A stretch of 5,466 nucleotides of DNA, from assembly GCA_047629095.1 (NCBI GenBank), contig JBLHWM010000255.1, positions 1 to 5,466 on the forward strand, in the 5' to 3' direction. This stretch comes from CALBMX01 sp047629095 (lineage in GTDB: Bacteria > Planctomycetota > UBA1135 > GCA-002686595). Below, in pieces: positions 4,490-5,466 of this stretch. Position numbers and translations under genes: made by a program. The notes beneath the pieces were generated by a model. It saw only the letters and a program-made list of their open reading frames with translations, searched no databases and was not told the origin of the DNA. How positions within the stretch are numbered: position 1 is the first letter of the stretch; each line of letters begins with the position of its first letter.

Positions 4490-5466
4490 ATGGCACCTAT
4501 TCAACGTCGTACCTTCCTTAAAGCCGCCGCGGCCGTCGCTGGACTTGCAGCGGCTGGCGTGCTTGTCGCCCCCATGTTCCGCCAAGGCGGAGTGCGCACG
4601 GGCACCTCTCCGTCCAGTACGGCCGGGAAGATTGACTACACCAAAGCCACTGGTATACCGACCATCTGCTTCGGTTGCACGACCCACTGCGGCGTTGTCG
4701 GCTGGGTGCAGGACGGCATCGTCCGTCGCATCTCGGGCAACCCGCTCGATCCCAACAGCGAGGGCAACATCTGTTCGAAGGCGAACGGAATGCTCTCCTA
4801 TACCTACTACCCCGAGCGCCTGCTCTACCCGATCAAAAGAGTCGGTAAGCGTGGCGAGGGCAAGTGGAAGCGCATCAGCTGGGACCAGGCCAACGACGAG
4901 ATCGGCGGGCGCCTCAAGCAGCTGCGCGAGGACGGCACGCCGGAAGAGTTCGTGTTCCACTACGGTCGCGACAAGACCAAGGGCGTCACGAAGCACTTCA
5001 CGAATTCCTACGGCACGCCGCACCGGCTCAACCGCCGCGCGATCTGCAGTTCGAACCGCCGCGCGCCCCTGATGAGCTTCTATGGCCGGGACTTTGAGTG
5101 GGAGACTCAGGACCTCCTCAACACGAAGTTCATCGTCAACTTCGGCGCGAATCCCATGGAGGCGTACCAGGGTGGCATGTACATGTCGCACCGCATCATG
5201 AGCGCCCGTGTCGACAACGGCGCGCGCATGGTGACCTTCGAAGTGCGCCCCTCGGCCACGGCTTCGGTCTCCGATGAGTACTACCCGATCAAGCCCGGAG
5301 CGGACGGCGCGGTAGCCGCCGCCATGTGCCATGTGATCTTGAGGGACAACCTCTATGACCAGGCATTCTTCGAGCGCTGGGCCAACGTGTCCCTCGATGA
5401 GATCAAGGCCGAGTTCAGCGAGTTCACCCCCGTGTGGGCCGAAGAGCAGAGCGGCATCGAAGCCAC
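4490..5466 (+). CDS. Molybdopterin oxidoreductase catalytic subunit (PhsA/PsrA/TtrA group), 3'-partial
   Basis: The gene starts at the ATG at 4490, 22 bases after the membrane-subunit stop, and is cut by the right edge after 325 codons; relatives run to about 750-1000 residues. Residues 1-30 are a twin-arginine signal (QRRTFLK at 5-11, then an Ala/Val-rich stretch to about 28), so the enzyme acts on the periplasmic side. The N-terminal [4Fe-4S] ligands are C60, C63, C67 and C95, with K97 after the last. IKRVGKRGEGKWKRISWD (115-132) is the conserved stretch of this branch of the DMSO-reductase superfamily. C186, in AICSSN, is the probable molybdenum ligand by its place in the domain. GANPMEA (219-225) and the following Rossmann-like part fit the bis-MGD-binding fold. 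The 27-residue gap from C67 to C95 is much shorter than in Salmonella TtrA and is closer to PhsA/PsrA. Substrate is undecided: polysulfide, thiosulfate, tetrathionate, an arsenic oxyanion or something else. Confidence 0.9.
   Translation, partial: MAPIQRRTFLKAAAAVAGLAAAGVLVAPMFRQGGVRTGTSPSSTAGKIDYTKATGIPTICFGCTTHCGVVGWVQDGIVRRISGNPLDPNSEGNICSKANGMLSYTYYPERLLYPIKRVGKRGEGKWKRISWDQANDEIGGRLKQLREDGTPEEFVFHYGRDKTKGVTKHFTNSYGTPHRLNRRAICSSNRRAPLMSFYGRDFEWETQDLLNTKFIVNFGANPMEAYQGGMYMSHRIMSARVDNGARMVTFEVRPSATASVSDEYYPIKPGADGAVAAAMCHVILRDNLYDQAFFERWANVSLDEIKAEFSEFTPVWAEEQSGIEA

Noticed and set aside
4386..5072. A 228-codon plus-strand frame over the membrane and catalytic genes
   Set aside because: It is out of frame with both real genes, extremely rich in Ser, Arg, Thr and Pro, and has no recognisable domain.
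4409..5332. A 307-codon open frame on the minus strand
   Set aside because: It lies opposite the catalytic subunit, whose plus-strand frame has a Tat signal and cluster motifs. The minus frame shows no family motif and has the Arg/Val/Ala/His-rich make-up of an antisense shadow in GC-rich DNA.

Overview
The window is GC-rich bacterial DNA of about 5.5 kb, densely coding on both strands. It carries a Tat-exported molybdenum enzyme with a quinone-type membrane anchor, so the host is a respiring bacterium, most simply a Gram-negative one. The sequence does not fix the taxon. None of the internal starts has a strong AGGAGG-type ribosome binding site.

The left part (1-2482) reads like the edge of a regulatory or stress neighbourhood. 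A cobalamin-binding protein, open at the left edge, has the full Wx9EH cap motif of the CarH/LitR class of adenosylcobalamin light sensors but no visible DNA-binding domain. It faces a convergent gene for a one-span membrane protein with an RskA-type anti-sigma C-terminal domain. The space between their stop codons is filled by a roughly 164-bp palindromic element with imperfect terminal inverted repeats and a long central hairpin. Divergent from the anti-sigma gene is an SRPBCC-fold protein of the COG4276 type. The shared upstream region holds a possible ECF-type promoter and a perfect 12-bp palindrome, whose 10-bp core recurs inside the SRPBCC gene. B12 photoreceptors, ECF sigma/anti-sigma pairs and these SRPBCC proteins are often found together in light or singlet-oxygen response clusters, so that is the working inference. 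No sigma factor gene is in the window.

A stretch of about 490 bp (2483-2975) has no convincing gene. It holds a nested inverted repeat straight after the SRPBCC stop codon and a 9-bp tandem repeat just before the next operon.

The right part (2976-5466) is an operon for a three-subunit complex iron-sulfur molybdoenzyme of the polysulfide/thiosulfate/tetrathionate reductase group. Its order is B (four-cluster ferredoxin subunit), C (eight-span NrfD/PsrC-type membrane subunit), then A (Tat-exported catalytic subunit, cut off by the right edge). Electrons would pass between the quinone pool at C, the Fe-S chain in B and the molybdopterin site in A. The substrate cannot be read from this fragment. 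A notable detail is that B has threonine in place of one cluster-ligand cysteine, at the position where NarH has tryptophan and carries a [3Fe-4S] cluster.
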